Positions 55,908-64,000 of a stretch of 64,000 nt of DNA are shown here, piece by piece (the first letter of the stretch is position 1; every line of letters starts with the position of its first letter). This stretch comes from Clostridiales bacterium (GTDB lineage: Bacteria > Bacillota > Clostridia > Lachnospirales > Lachnospiraceae). The position numbers and the translations under genes are program-made. A model generated the notes under the pieces. The model made no database searches. It was not told where the DNA came from and saw only the letters and a program-made list of their open reading frames with translations. The stretch spans positions 1 through 64,000 of the forward strand of contig QAKV01000030.1 in assembly GCA_003343625.1 (NCBI GenBank), written 5' to 3'.

Positions 55908-58048
55908 AGTCCTTCTCCCGCCCGGGTTTCCGGAATGAATACCCGTGTATCCTTAAACTGCTCCCGTTTCTTTCCTTCCTCCATTGCCTCCCGGCAGAAG
56001 GCGTCCTGGGCGCAGAAGGGTTCCTTGCCCCTCTTATCGACCTTTTCATAGGTTCCGTCGGGCTGGAGCAAATGGGCTTTCAGCGTATCCTTCAGCTGGC
56101 AGTCCAGTATATGCTGCAGCTTTTTTTCCAGCGCGGGATCCGTCACAGGAAAAAGGATTTCCACTCTCCTTTCCAGATTGCGGGGCATCCAGTCCGCGCT
56201 GCTGCAGTAATATTCGGGCTTGCCGTTGTTTTCGAAGCGGAAAATCCGCGCGTGCTCCAGGAAATTCCCCACGATGGAACGCACCGTGATATTTTCGCTG
56301 ACTCCCGGGATTCCCACCTTCAGACAGCAGATGCCGCGCACAATGAGCTCGATTTTCACACCGGCCTGACTGGCTTCATAAAGCGCCACTATGATATCCC
56401 GGTCGCACAGGGAGTTCATCTTCGCCACGATGTGCCCTTCCCTGCCTTCCAGAGCATGCTTTTTCTCCCGGCCGATCAGGTACAGGAATCGATCCTTCAG
56501 CCACAGAGGCGCCAGGCTCAGACGGTTCCAGGAACGGGGCTCCGAGTAACCGGAGAGCATGTTGAACACCGCCGTGGCATCTTCCCCGATGGCCTCGTTG
56601 GAGGTCATAAGGCCCACGTCCGTATACAGTTTTGCCGTGGCGTCGTTGTAGTTTCCCGTCCCCAGATGGACGTAACGCCGGATGCCGTCCTCCTCCTTGC
56701 GCACCACCAGGGTGATCTTGCTGTGGGTCTTTAATCCGACCAGGCCATAAATAACATGACAGCCGGCCTTCTCCAGCTTTCTGGCCCAGACGATGTTGTT
56801 TTCCTCATCGAATCTGGCTTTCAATTCCACCAGAACGGAGACCTGTTTGCCGTTCTCCGCAGCCTGTGCCAACGCCGCGATAATGGGAGAATTTCCGCTG
56901 ACCCGGTACAGGGTCTGCTTGATGGCCAGCACATCCGGATCCCTGCTGGCCTGGCGGATGAAATCCACCACCGGCGCAAAGGTCTGGTAAGGGTGGTGCA
57001 GCAGTACGTCCTTTTTGCGGATCACGTCGAAGACGGACTCCTCTTCCGAAAACTCAGGCACCGGCTGCGGCACGTATTTCTCCGCTTTCAGATGGTCAAA
57101 TCCCTCCATGCCGTACACCTTCATGAGGAAAGTCAGATCCAGAGGTCCGTCGATGCAGAATATGTCGTCGTCTTCCACATTCAGTTCCCTTTTCAGCAGG
57201 CGCAGCAGCTTTTTCTCCATCCCATCTTCCACTTCCAGACGGATCGCCTGTCCCCGGGTGCGCTTCTTGATCTGCTTCTCGATTTCCAGAAGCAGGTCTT
57301 CCGCCTCATCCTCGTCGATGGCCAGATCGGCGTTTCTGGTAATCCGGAAAGGATGTGCGCAGAGCACATCGTAATTGAGAAACAGCTTCTTTATGTTGCG
57401 CTCGATGATCTCTTCCAGCAGGATGACCGTTTTACCCTTCTGCCCTTCCCCTGCCGGAATTTCCACCACACGCGGCAGGACTCCGGGTACCTGAACCGTG
57501 GCGAACTCCACCTCGGCTTCTTTTTCACCCTTTTTCTTCAGCAGCGAGCCGATATTGAGAGTCTTGTTCCGGATCAGCGGAAATGGCCGGGAGGAATCCA
57601 CTGCCATGGGCGTCAGCACCGGGTAGACGTTTTCCTCGAAGTAACGATCTACAAACCGGCCCTGCTCTTCATTCAGCTGTTCATGGTGTCCCACGAATTC
57701 CAGGCCCTCCTGTCGAAGCTGAGGGAGAAGCATCCGGTTATAGGTGGAATACTGCAGGGCCGAAAATTCATGGGTCTGGGACGCCAGCGCTGTCAGCTGC
57801 TGGGCCGGCGTCAGGCCTGCGATATCCTTTTTGGTGTATTTGGCGTTGACCATATCCACCAGCGAACCGATACGCACCATGAAAAATTCATCCAAGTTGG
57901 ACGCTGTAATGCTCAGGAATTTGAGCCGTTCGAATAAAGGCAGCTGTTTGTCCCGCGCCTCGGAGAGCACCCTCTTATTGAAAAGGAGCCAGCTCATTTC
58001 CCGGTTCGTATAAAATTCCGGGTTTTGAAGTTCTTTTTTTTCTGCCAT
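55904..58048 (-). CDS. ppk1: Polyphosphate kinase 1
   Basis: 714 residues in the usual four domains: N-terminal FYTNREMSWLLFNKRVLSEA, head domain, and two C-terminal phospholipase-D-like domains with the phospho-His region RRYVHLGTGNYNDATAKLYTD and the later SSADWMPRNLERRVEI. Makes polyphosphate from ATP reversibly. The exopolyphosphatase-like gene lies 73 bp upstream with a small hairpin (58072-58086) between. Confidence 0.96.
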   Translation of the reverse strand: MAEKKELQNPEFYTNREMSWLLFNKRVLSEARDKQLPLFERLKFLSITASNLDEFFMVRIGSLVDMVNAKYTKKDIAGLTPAQQLTALASQTHEFSALQYSTYNRMLLPQLRQEGLEFVGHHEQLNEEQGRFVDRYFEENVYPVLTPMAVDSSRPFPLIRNKTLNIGSLLKKKGEKEAEVEFATVQVPGVLPRVVEIPAGEGQKGKTVILLEEIIERNIKKLFLNYDVLCAHPFRITRNADLAIDEDEAEDLLLEIEKQIKKRTRGQAIRLEVEDGMEKKLLRLLKRELNVEDDDIFCIDGPLDLTFLMKVYGMEGFDHLKAEKYVPQPVPEFSEEESVFDVIRKKDVLLHHPYQTFAPVVDFIRQASRDPDVLAIKQTLYRVSGNSPIIAALAQAAENGKQVSVLVELKARFDEENNIVWARKLEKAGCHVIYGLVGLKTHSKITLVVRKEEDGIRRYVHLGTGNYNDATAKLYTDVGLMTSNEAIGEDATAVFNMLSGYSEPRSWNRLSLAPLWLKDRFLYLIGREKKHALEGREGHIVAKMNSLCDRDIIVALYEASQAGVKIELIVRGICCLKVGIPGVSENITVRSIVGNFLEHARIFRFENNGKPEYYCSSADWMPRNLERRVEILFPVTDPALEKKLQHILDCQLKDTLKAHLLQPDGTYEKVDKRGKEPFCAQDAFCREAMEEGKKREQFKDTRVFIPETRAGEGL

Positions 58049-58121
58049 AATCGTTCCCTTCTTTTCTCTGCGGCGCTTTCAGCGCCATGAGATCGCTATC
58101 GATGAATTCGACTCCGCCCGT

Positions 58122-59660
58122 TCATCCGATCCTCTTCTGCCGGATCACAGGGCGAATGCTGTATACTTCTTCGAAGAAATCCGCCCGGTTGTCGAACAGA
58201 CCTTTCTCCAGGGTGATGTCTTCCGAAGTGTTGACCGTGATGATCAGCTGTTTTTCCTTCAGCATCGCCCGGATATCCCGGCACTTCTGCCTGTGGCTTC
58301 TGTCCAGGGCGTTGGAAATCTGCAGGATGGCGGTCAGCTTCACGATGGTCAGATACTCGGAAGCCTCCATAGCGCCTCCTTCCGTGCTGACCATCCCGTA
58401 ATCGAATTCCATGTGGTTATATTTCACCACGTTGGCCACCATCTCCCGCTCCCGATGGGACAGGCCGATGATCTCCGTGGACATGATGATCGCATAGGAG
58501 CATTCCGCAAGATTCACCATACTGATGTACTTTCCGCAGTCGTGCAGGAGCGTGGCAATCCTCAGGAGAAGCCTTTCGCGCTTCCCCAGGCCATGTACTT
58601 TCTTCATGCTGTCGAAAATCGTCAGGGCGATCTGCTCCAGCGTCTCTCCCCTGCGGCGGCTTCCCATATACCTCTTGCTGATCCCCCTGGCACAGGTGAC
58701 GATGTCCTGCTCGAAATCGTGTACTTTGGATAACAGCCTGTGGGCCTCTGCGTATTCGTATGCGATGCCGTCGCACAGCGTCACTCCCGGCGCCCAGATC
58801 AGCTTCGCTTCCGTCAGCACCGCCACCTGTCGCACGATAGCGGAGGCGATTCTCAAAAGCCGCACGTTCTCTTCCGGGAAGTCGAAACGCTTTGCGATCT
58901 CTTCGTCCGTATGATCGTTCAGATAATTCAGATAAGTGAAAAAGGAAGCCGCATCGGCGTATCCCGACTCCCTGGATCCCGCCAGCCTTTTGCGGATCAG
59001 CGCTGAAATATAATCATCCACCACGATGATATTTTCGATGGTCCTATCCTTCAAATACATCTTTTTGAAGACGGAAAGCTGAGCGGAGAGAAGCTCTTCC
59101 AACAGCTCCCCGAACTGGGAAGGGCGCATGTTCAGCCTCTGTAATTTCTCCTGAAGCCGCAGCACGCCCAACCGCAGGTTCTGGGTGAAGGACAGCTTAT
59201 CCTTGTCGAACAGGGAGAGCTGAATGCTGCCCCCTCCGATGTCCAATACCACAGTCCCTTTTTCAATAATCCTTTCAAACCCCTCTCCGCGGGAAGCGAT
59301 GGACTTATAATCCAGGAAACGCTGTTCGGAGTTGCTGAGCACCTCTATCTTCACTCCGGTTCTCTGGGCGATCTGATCCAGAACGATGGACGTGTTCTTG
59401 ATCTCGCGGATGGCGCTCGTTCCATAAGCCCTGTAGTCGTCCACCCGATACCCTTCCATGATGGATACGAACTCCCTCAGCACCCGACACAAATCGTCCA
59501 TCTTCTCCCGGCTCACTTTTCCGGTAGCGTAAGTATCGCTGCCCAGATCCAGGCGGTTGCGCACGCAATCCACCTCCCGGATTCCGGTTGACTTCGATAT
59601 GGTGTAAATTTTCAGCGCCTGTTCATAGGATCCTACATCTATGGCTGCAAATGTCTTCAT
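58122..59660 (-). CDS. Ppx/GppA-family exopolyphosphatase with HD domain
   Basis: 512 residues from the ATG at 59658-59660, supported by a 4-bp overlap with the upstream gene and AAAGGA. ASKHA-type domain with AAIDVGSYEQALKIY (4-18), AYGTSAIREIKN and VVLDIGGGSIQLSLF, then a C-terminal HD domain (ATLLHDCGKYISM). Splits phosphate from polyphosphate ends or the 5'-phosphate of pppGpp. The canonical DIGSNS motif reads DVGSYE, a small difference at the phosphate loop. Grouped with ppk1, it balances polyphosphate. Confidence 0.92.
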   Translation of the reverse strand: MKTFAAIDVGSYEQALKIYTISKSTGIREVDCVRNRLDLGSDTYATGKVSREKMDDLCRVLREFVSIMEGYRVDDYRAYGTSAIREIKNTSIVLDQIAQRTGVKIEVLSNSEQRFLDYKSIASRGEGFERIIEKGTVVLDIGGGSIQLSLFDKDKLSFTQNLRLGVLRLQEKLQRLNMRPSQFGELLEELLSAQLSVFKKMYLKDRTIENIIVVDDYISALIRKRLAGSRESGYADAASFFTYLNYLNDHTDEEIAKRFDFPEENVRLLRIASAIVRQVAVLTEAKLIWAPGVTLCDGIAYEYAEAHRLLSKVHDFEQDIVTCARGISKRYMGSRRRGETLEQIALTIFDSMKKVHGLGKRERLLLRIATLLHDCGKYISMVNLAECSYAIIMSTEIIGLSHREREMVANVVKYNHMEFDYGMVSTEGGAMEASEYLTIVKLTAILQISNALDRSHRQKCRDIRAMLKEKQLIITVNTSEDITLEKGLFDNRADFFEEVYSIRPVIRQKRIG

Positions 59661-60958
59661 GATATTCCCGATTCCTTTCCGAGCAGATAATCGATAAACT
59701 GTTGCGCCGTCCGTCCCGAAAGCCCTCCGTGGGACAGCTCCCATCGGTTGGCCTGCAAAAACAGCTCCTCTTCTTCCATCTTCAGGCCCGCCCTGTCCGC
59801 CAGCGCTTTCACGATTTCCTGAAACTGCCTTTTATCCGGCGATCCGAAATAGATGGTCACGCCGAAACGGGACACCAGCGAGAGCTTCTCCTGCACCGTA
59901 TCGTTGGTGTGGAGCTCTTCGTCCCTCTCCTGCTTATCCTTAAAGCTCTCCCGGATCAGGTGCCGGCGGTTGGAAGTAGCGTAAATGAGGATATTGTCCG
60001 GTTTCTTCTCCAGACCGCCCTCGATGACCGCCTTCAAATATTTATATTCGATCTCGAACTCCTCGAAACTCAGATCATCCATATACAGGATAAATTTGTA
60101 ATTTCGATTCTTGATTTGTGCGATCACGTCGTTGAGATCCTGAAACTGATGCTTGTATACTTCGATGATCCGGAGCCCGCGGCCGTAGAACTCATTGGCA
60201 ATGGCCTTGATACAGGAGGATTTGCCTGTGCCCGCATCGCCGAACAGAAGACAGTTGTTCGCCTTCCTGCCGCTGACAAAGGCTTCCGTATTGTCCAGAA
60301 GCTTCCTCTTTTGCAGCTCGTATCCCACCAGATCCGAAAGTTTGACATGGGCGATATTTAAAATGGGATCTATGGAAACGCCGGCCTGTCCGCGTGCGAT
60401 CCGGAACGCCTTGTGCAGCCCGAACTTTCCCACGCCGTATTCCTGATAGAACCCGGTCAGCGTCCGCTTCATTTCCTCCGGCGTATGGGTTTCGCTGAAC
60501 TTCCGGGCCAGGGTGCAGATCCGGTTTTTGATCCGCTGGTTATACACCCGGCTCTCCTGGGCATTGCCTTCATAATGAAGCGCCAAATCCAGCACCGCAT
60601 TGTGAGCCGCTTTTTTCAGAGGTTCGAAATCGTAATCGTACAGCTCCCGGAAAATGGAGATATCGTGGAGCACCGCCGAATTGACCGTTCCCTCCACTTC
60701 CCCTCTCATCTCACAGGCATGGCTGTAGCTGTTTTCGTTGTTCACCAGCAGATCGGTTAGGTAGCAATGCCACAGATTTCCCGTGAAACCGAACCGGCCG
60801 GCCATTTCCAGCAATCGATGGATACAGCGGTACAAATCAGCCCCCATCCCCTCGTCCACTTCGCCCGTCCGGTCGAATTTCTCCATCAGGGACACCATAT
60901 CCGCAAGCAGGTCGCCTTCATCGAAGTTTCGATATAAAATCAGTTCTTCCGTCCTCAT
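59657..60958 (-). CDS. DUF815-type P-loop ATPase
   Basis: 433 residues. A helical N-terminal half of about 200 residues precedes an AAA-like domain with Walker A FGDAGTGKSS (239-248), Walker B FILYMDDLSFE (289-299), sensor YATSNRRHLI and an Arg-rich RESFKDKQERDEE segment. This is the DUF815 family; its clients are unknown. Its stop overlaps the Ppx/GppA start by 4 bp, so it heads the polyphosphate gene run. Confidence 0.88.
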   Translation of the reverse strand: MRTEELILYRNFDEGDLLADMVSLMEKFDRTGEVDEGMGADLYRCIHRLLEMAGRFGFTGNLWHCYLTDLLVNNENSYSHACEMRGEVEGTVNSAVLHDISIFRELYDYDFEPLKKAAHNAVLDLALHYEGNAQESRVYNQRIKNRICTLARKFSETHTPEEMKRTLTGFYQEYGVGKFGLHKAFRIARGQAGVSIDPILNIAHVKLSDLVGYELQKRKLLDNTEAFVSGRKANNCLLFGDAGTGKSSCIKAIANEFYGRGLRIIEVYKHQFQDLNDVIAQIKNRNYKFILYMDDLSFEEFEIEYKYLKAVIEGGLEKKPDNILIYATSNRRHLIRESFKDKQERDEELHTNDTVQEKLSLVSRFGVTIYFGSPDKRQFQEIVKALADRAGLKMEEEELFLQANRWELSHGGLSGRTAQQFIDYLLGKESGIS

Positions 60959-61002
60959 CTTTCATTCTCCCTCTGTCTTTTCTTTATTGTTTCCCGCAGC
61001 TC

Positions 61003-62127
61003 TCAATAATTCCCCAGAATCTTTAAAGAAGACGCCTCTTCTCTCAATCCACGCAGCGCGTTCTTGACGGCGCTGTCGGCCAGATTCCCTTCAAAATCCA
61101 CAAAGAAACGATACTCCCAGGCCCTTCCTTCGATGGGGCGGCTCTCGATCTTGGTCAGATTGAGGTGGTTGTAGATGAAGTGAGACAGCATATGGTAGAG
61201 GGAACCGCTCTCGTGAGGAACCTCAAAGCAGATGCTCACCTTTCGCGCATCCCGCCGGAAGATTTTCTGATTCGTCACGATGATGAAACGGGTTGAATTG
61301 TTGGAAACGTTGTTCACCGGCCTGACGATCACGTCAAGCCCGTATACCTTGCCCGCATATTCGCTGGCCACGGCCGCCTGATCCTTTCTGCCGTCCCGGG
61401 CCACCTTCCGGGCTGCGAAGGCATTGTTTTTCATGGAAATCTGTTGCCAGCTGTGGGAGGCCAGAAAACGGGAACTCTGCATCAGGGACTGCGGATGGGA
61501 GTACACCGTCCTGATATCCGACAGCTGTGCGCCAGGCACGCCCAGCAGACAGTGCTCGATCTTTAAAATCTGCTCCCCCACGATATAGTTTTCGAACTCC
61601 ACCAGAAGATCGTAAATTTCGCTCACGATGCCCGCTGTGGAATTTTCGATAGGAAGGACAGCGAAATCCGCGCTCCCCTCTTCGATGGCGCCCATGGCAT
61701 CCCGGAACGTATCCACATGGATGCTGTCGATATGCTCCCCGAAATAGCGCACCATGGCCGCCTGGGAATAAGCGCCTTCCGCGCCCTGAAATACCACCCG
61801 CACCTTTCCGGTATACAGCTCGTCCACGGCAAAAAAGGGCAGTCTTCCCGTCTGTCCTTTTTCTGTCAGCAGCTGATACTGCAGCTTTCGGCTCATGGAC
61901 ATGATTTGCTCGAACAGTTCCCCGATTCCCTGAGCGGTGAAGTCGCTGTGCGCCATCGCCCGGGCTTTGGCCAGCTTCTCCTCTTCCCTAACCCGGTCGT
62001 ATACTTTTTTCCCGGTTTCGATCTTATATTCCGCCACTTGTCTGCAGACGTCCATCCGCTCCTCATACAGCCGTATGATCTGCTCGTCGATGGAATCGAT
62101 CCGCCCCCGCAGCTCATTCAAATCCAT
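61003..62127 (-). CDS. pheA: Bifunctional chorismate mutase-prephenate dehydratase
   Basis: 374 residues: AroQ-type chorismate mutase (about 1-85, LRGRIDSIDEQIIRLYEERM), prephenate dehydratase (about 105-290, FQGAEGAYSQAAM, LPIENSTAGIV, and the catalytic NSTRFIIV), and a C-terminal ACT domain with ESRPIEGRAWEYRFFVD for phenylalanine feedback. Two steps to phenylpyruvate. AGGAGG ribosome site. It lies 44 bp ahead of the DUF815 gene and may be part of that transcript. Confidence 0.95.
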   Translation of the reverse strand: MDLNELRGRIDSIDEQIIRLYEERMDVCRQVAEYKIETGKKVYDRVREEEKLAKARAMAHSDFTAQGIGELFEQIMSMSRKLQYQLLTEKGQTGRLPFFAVDELYTGKVRVVFQGAEGAYSQAAMVRYFGEHIDSIHVDTFRDAMGAIEEGSADFAVLPIENSTAGIVSEIYDLLVEFENYIVGEQILKIEHCLLGVPGAQLSDIRTVYSHPQSLMQSSRFLASHSWQQISMKNNAFAARKVARDGRKDQAAVASEYAGKVYGLDVIVRPVNNVSNNSTRFIIVTNQKIFRRDARKVSICFEVPHESGSLYHMLSHFIYNHLNLTKIESRPIEGRAWEYRFFVDFEGNLADSAVKNALRGLREEASSLKILGNY

Positions 62128-62252
62128 AACTTCCCTTTCCTCCTGCCAGAGTTGCTATACAGGCTGGCTGCACGCTCCGCACAGGCCTCCCGATATTTTT
62201 ACTATGATACCACAAAATGTATAAAAAAAGAAGTTATGTCCATACTAATCCC

Positions 62253-62672
62253 ATGAAAAAATTGAGTAAAGATTTTGTCAAATGCGGCGTCATCGGCTGG
62301 TGTATGGAAATCGCGGTGACGTCCTTACAGGCTTTCCGCAGGCGGGAGCCGACGCTTACCGGCCATACCTCTCTCTTCATGTTTCCCATCTACGGGGCCG
62401 CCTGCCTGCTGCGCCCGCTGTGCATCCTGATGTCCGGTTTTCACTGGGCCGTGCGCGGGCTGGTCTATATGTTCTGCATTTTCGGCGGAGAATACGTCAG
62501 CGGCCGTTTCCTGCAAAAGAGAGGGCAGTGCCCATGGCGCTATGATCATACCGGTTGGAATGTGCGCCAGCTCATCCGTCTCGATTATGCTCCGGCCTGG
62601 TTTTGCATCGGTCTTGTGTTCGAACGCGTCATCATAGGCGGGCGGAGCGGTGCCCGAAATTGCCGGGGCTGA
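62253..62672 (+). CDS. Small membrane protein, putative ABC-permease family PF06541
   Basis: 139 residues if started at the ATG at 62253; an ATG 12 codons upstream (62217) is just 9 bp behind a possible -10 box (TATGAT, 62203-62208) and neither start has a clear ribosome site. Four membrane helices with the motif pattern GWCMEI, FMFPIYGAACLL, FGGEYVSGRFLQKR, WRYDHTGWNVR and LDYAPAWFCIGLVFE, which fits the family listed as putative ABC transporter permease. No ATPase is next to it and the true role is unknown. Confidence 0.75.
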   Translation: MKKLSKDFVKCGVIGWCMEIAVTSLQAFRRREPTLTGHTSLFMFPIYGAACLLRPLCILMSGFHWAVRGLVYMFCIFGGEYVSGRFLQKRGQCPWRYDHTGWNVRQLIRLDYAPAWFCIGLVFERVIIGGRSGARNCRG

Positions 62673-62675
62673 CAA

Positions 62676-62708
62676 AACCCGCGATCCGAATTGCAGACCG
62701 CGGGCTTT
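62676..62708. terminator. Two-way terminator between the PF06541 gene and rodA
   Basis: GC-rich 6-bp stem (62678-62683 with 62699-62704) with AAAA on the left and CTTT on the right, in the 37-bp gap between converging genes. Confidence 0.6.
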
Positions 62709-62709
62709 A

Positions 62710-63825
62710 TCAACGCCGGTTGATTCCGATATTGAGCACCACCCCGGCGCCGAGAAAAAGGCTGCACAGGGAGGAGAGACCGTAGCTGACAAATGGAAGG
62801 GTCAGCCCGGTATTGGGCAGCAGTCCGGATACCACCCCCAGATTGACGAATCCCTGAACTGCAATCAGAAATCCGTATCCGGTGCAAAACAGTTTCCCGG
62901 CATATGAATTCGCCCGGCATCCCACTTTCTGGCAGAGCAGGGCAGTCAGGAACAACAGGAAAATCACAGCCGCGCTCCCGCAAAAACCGAGCTCTTCTCC
63001 GAGGATCGCCATGATGAAATCCGTCTGCGGCTCCGGTATATAATTGCCGTTTTTCACCGAAAAAGCGCCTTCATTATACAGGCCTTTTCCAAAAAGGCCT
63101 CCGGATCCTATGGCCATGATCGAATTCTGCTGCTGCCAGGACTCCTGTACATAGTCCTCCGGATTCATCCATGCCAGAATCCGGTTCAGCTGATAGGAGC
63201 CGAACAGATCCACTCCGATCCTCTGCAGCAAAAACAGCGCCGCACCTCCGACGGGAAGGAGGATCAGCGCGCTTTCGACCAGAAGGCGCAGGCGGATTCC
63301 CGACAGAAACAGCATCGTCAGAAATACGGATCCCGTCACGATTGTGGTGGAAAGATCCGGCTGCGTCAGGATGAGAACGAGGAGGACCCCCGCCAGAGTC
63401 GCGGCAAAGAGCAACGTGGTGCGCTGATTTTCTCTTTCCCTCTCCTTCTCAAAAAAGAAAGCGAAGAATAAAATCAGTCCGATCTTTACGATTTCGGATG
63501 GCTGAAAACGGATAAAGCCCAGATCCAGCCAGCGGGTTGCCCCTCCCGCCGCGTCCCCCAAAATGCGGGTCAATGACAGAAGCAGAACGCACGCCGCATA
63601 AATCCACCAGCCGAGGGATATCAACATCCTGTAGTCGACCAGCGCAAAAATATGCATAAGTCCGATTCCCAGAAGCGCCCCGGCGAACTGCCTTCCCTGC
63701 AGATCCGGCTGGGCGCTTCCCACCGCCAGCACTCCGATTCCCGCCAAGGAAACCGTGGTCCCGATCAACCAGAAAGGAAGCTTTTTGAAGCGATACTCCT
63801 TAATCCGCGAAAATATTCCCCACAT
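62710..63825 (-). CDS. rodA: Rod-shape peptidoglycan polymerase RodA (SEDS family)
   Basis: 371 residues, about ten membrane helices. SEDS marks: ATRWLDLGFIRFQPSEIVKI, TQPDLSTTIV, and PEPQTDFIMAILGEELGF with the catalytic Asp region. Polymerises glycan strands for cell elongation with PBP2, encoded just upstream and overlapping by 26 bp. It could be an FtsW-like paralogue by sequence, but the pairing with PBP2 favours RodA. Confidence 0.92.
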   Translation of the reverse strand: MWGIFSRIKEYRFKKLPFWLIGTTVSLAGIGVLAVGSAQPDLQGRQFAGALLGIGLMHIFALVDYRMLISLGWWIYAACVLLLSLTRILGDAAGGATRWLDLGFIRFQPSEIVKIGLILFFAFFFEKERERENQRTTLLFAATLAGVLLVLILTQPDLSTTIVTGSVFLTMLFLSGIRLRLLVESALILLPVGGAALFLLQRIGVDLFGSYQLNRILAWMNPEDYVQESWQQQNSIMAIGSGGLFGKGLYNEGAFSVKNGNYIPEPQTDFIMAILGEELGFCGSAAVIFLLFLTALLCQKVGCRANSYAGKLFCTGYGFLIAVQGFVNLGVVSGLLPNTGLTLPFVSYGLSSLCSLFLGAGVVLNIGINRR

Positions 63826-64000
63826 TTTCCACCTCCTGTGCCTGATCGTCCAGCAGCTCTTCCTCCTCGCTTAATTCGAAATAATACCGCATAACGTTGG
63901 CGCCCACTTCTGCGGCATTGGCCGAAGTATAGCCATAAGCGATCCGTACTGCCAGGGCGATTTCAGGTTCTTCATACGGCGCGAAGCCGATGAACACAGC
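63800..64000 (-). CDS. mrdA: Penicillin-binding protein 2, C-terminal end (cut by window edge)
   Basis: The frame runs off the window at base 64000; 66 residues are visible. They read AVFIGFAPYEEPEIALAVRI, the last part of a class B transpeptidase domain, then an acidic tail (SEEEELLDDQAQEVEN). Overlaps rodA by 26 bp, the classic mrdA-mrdB pair. No catalytic motif is in the visible part. Confidence 0.8.
   Translation of the reverse strand, partial: AVFIGFAPYEEPEIALAVRIAYGYTSANAAEVGANVMRYYFELSEEEELLDDQAQEVENVGNIFAD

Noticed and set aside
1-64000. CRISPR array, prophage, or rRNA operon
   Set aside because: No regularly spaced repeats, phage structural or lysis genes, or rRNA sequence seen on either strand.

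Overview
The window is a GC-rich (by eye, a little over 55% GC) stretch of chromosome from a Gram-positive anaerobe of the class Clostridia, most likely Lachnospiraceae or a close relative. This rests on several features. Strong AGGAGG-type ribosome binding sites sit before almost every gene. Clostridial family markers are present (DUF6472 protein, two-part ThrE exporter, DUF4097 protein with a small membrane partner, DUF512 protein beside der, long-form Prs, type Ic aspartate aminotransferase). RodA/PBP2 and PlsY/GpsA are of Firmicute type. The species cannot be fixed from the sequence. Most of the window is core metabolism. The only clear mobile DNA is a transposase fragment at the left edge. 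I see no CRISPR array, prophage or rRNA.

Layout, left to right. 1-0.7 kb: C-terminal part of an IS4/IS1634-type transposase with a terminator hairpin. 0.9-5.5 kb: a PurF-like protein with Ser in place of the catalytic Cys, a MoxR ATPase/VWA pair, and metF. 5.6-11.4 kb (minus): an operon running DUF512 radical-SAM-like protein, der, plsY, gpsA, then two unrecognised membrane/zinc-ribbon proteins. 11.5-12.7 kb: prs. 12.7-22.3 kb: an export and resistance block with MATE exporter/Lrp regulator (divergent), a BceAB-like ABC transporter with a NarL-type two-component system, a CPBP membrane protease, and a second MATE exporter behind a promoter-proximal terminator. 22.4-24.7 kb: a large coiled-coil membrane protein with a His/Cys-rich outer module.

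25.1-33.2 kb: DUF6472, ThrE halves, aspartate aminotransferase, tRNA-Thr(CGT), MscS channel, glgB, DUF1015 and a small unknown gene. 33.3-40.2 kb (minus): amino acid synthesis with leuB-ilvD-ilvB (branched chain) and serC-serA (serine), separated by a terminator that has the serC promoter folded into it. 40.5-43.1 kb: an unknown small membrane protein followed by the KtrB/KtrA potassium uptake system. 43.2-48.5 kb (minus): DUF4097 pair, dipeptidase, yajC, tgt and an acyltransferase. 48.6-53.1 kb (plus): aroC, an ABC-F protein, a PHP phosphoesterase and a Cof-type HAD phosphatase.

53.2-62.1 kb (minus): an XRE regulator with a small acidic protein, then a tightly overlapped run of DUF815 ATPase, Ppx/GppA, Ppk1, Maf, a phosphoglycolate-phosphatase-like HAD protein and a second Cof HAD protein (polyphosphate and nucleotide/phosphate housekeeping), preceded by the chorismate mutase-prephenate dehydratase gene. 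62.2-64 kb: a small membrane protein, rodA and the 3' end of the PBP2 gene (cell elongation).

Regulatory DNA is unusually readable here: many promoters have near-consensus -35/-10 boxes with 16-17 bp spacing, and several are arranged head to head or overlap terminators. Promoter calls are by eye and TSS positions are inferred. The best candidates for something new are the Cys-less PurF paralogue, the His/Cys coiled-coil protein, the direct repeats between the DUF512 operon and prs, the terminator directly after the second MATE promoter, and the promoter-in-terminator before serC.
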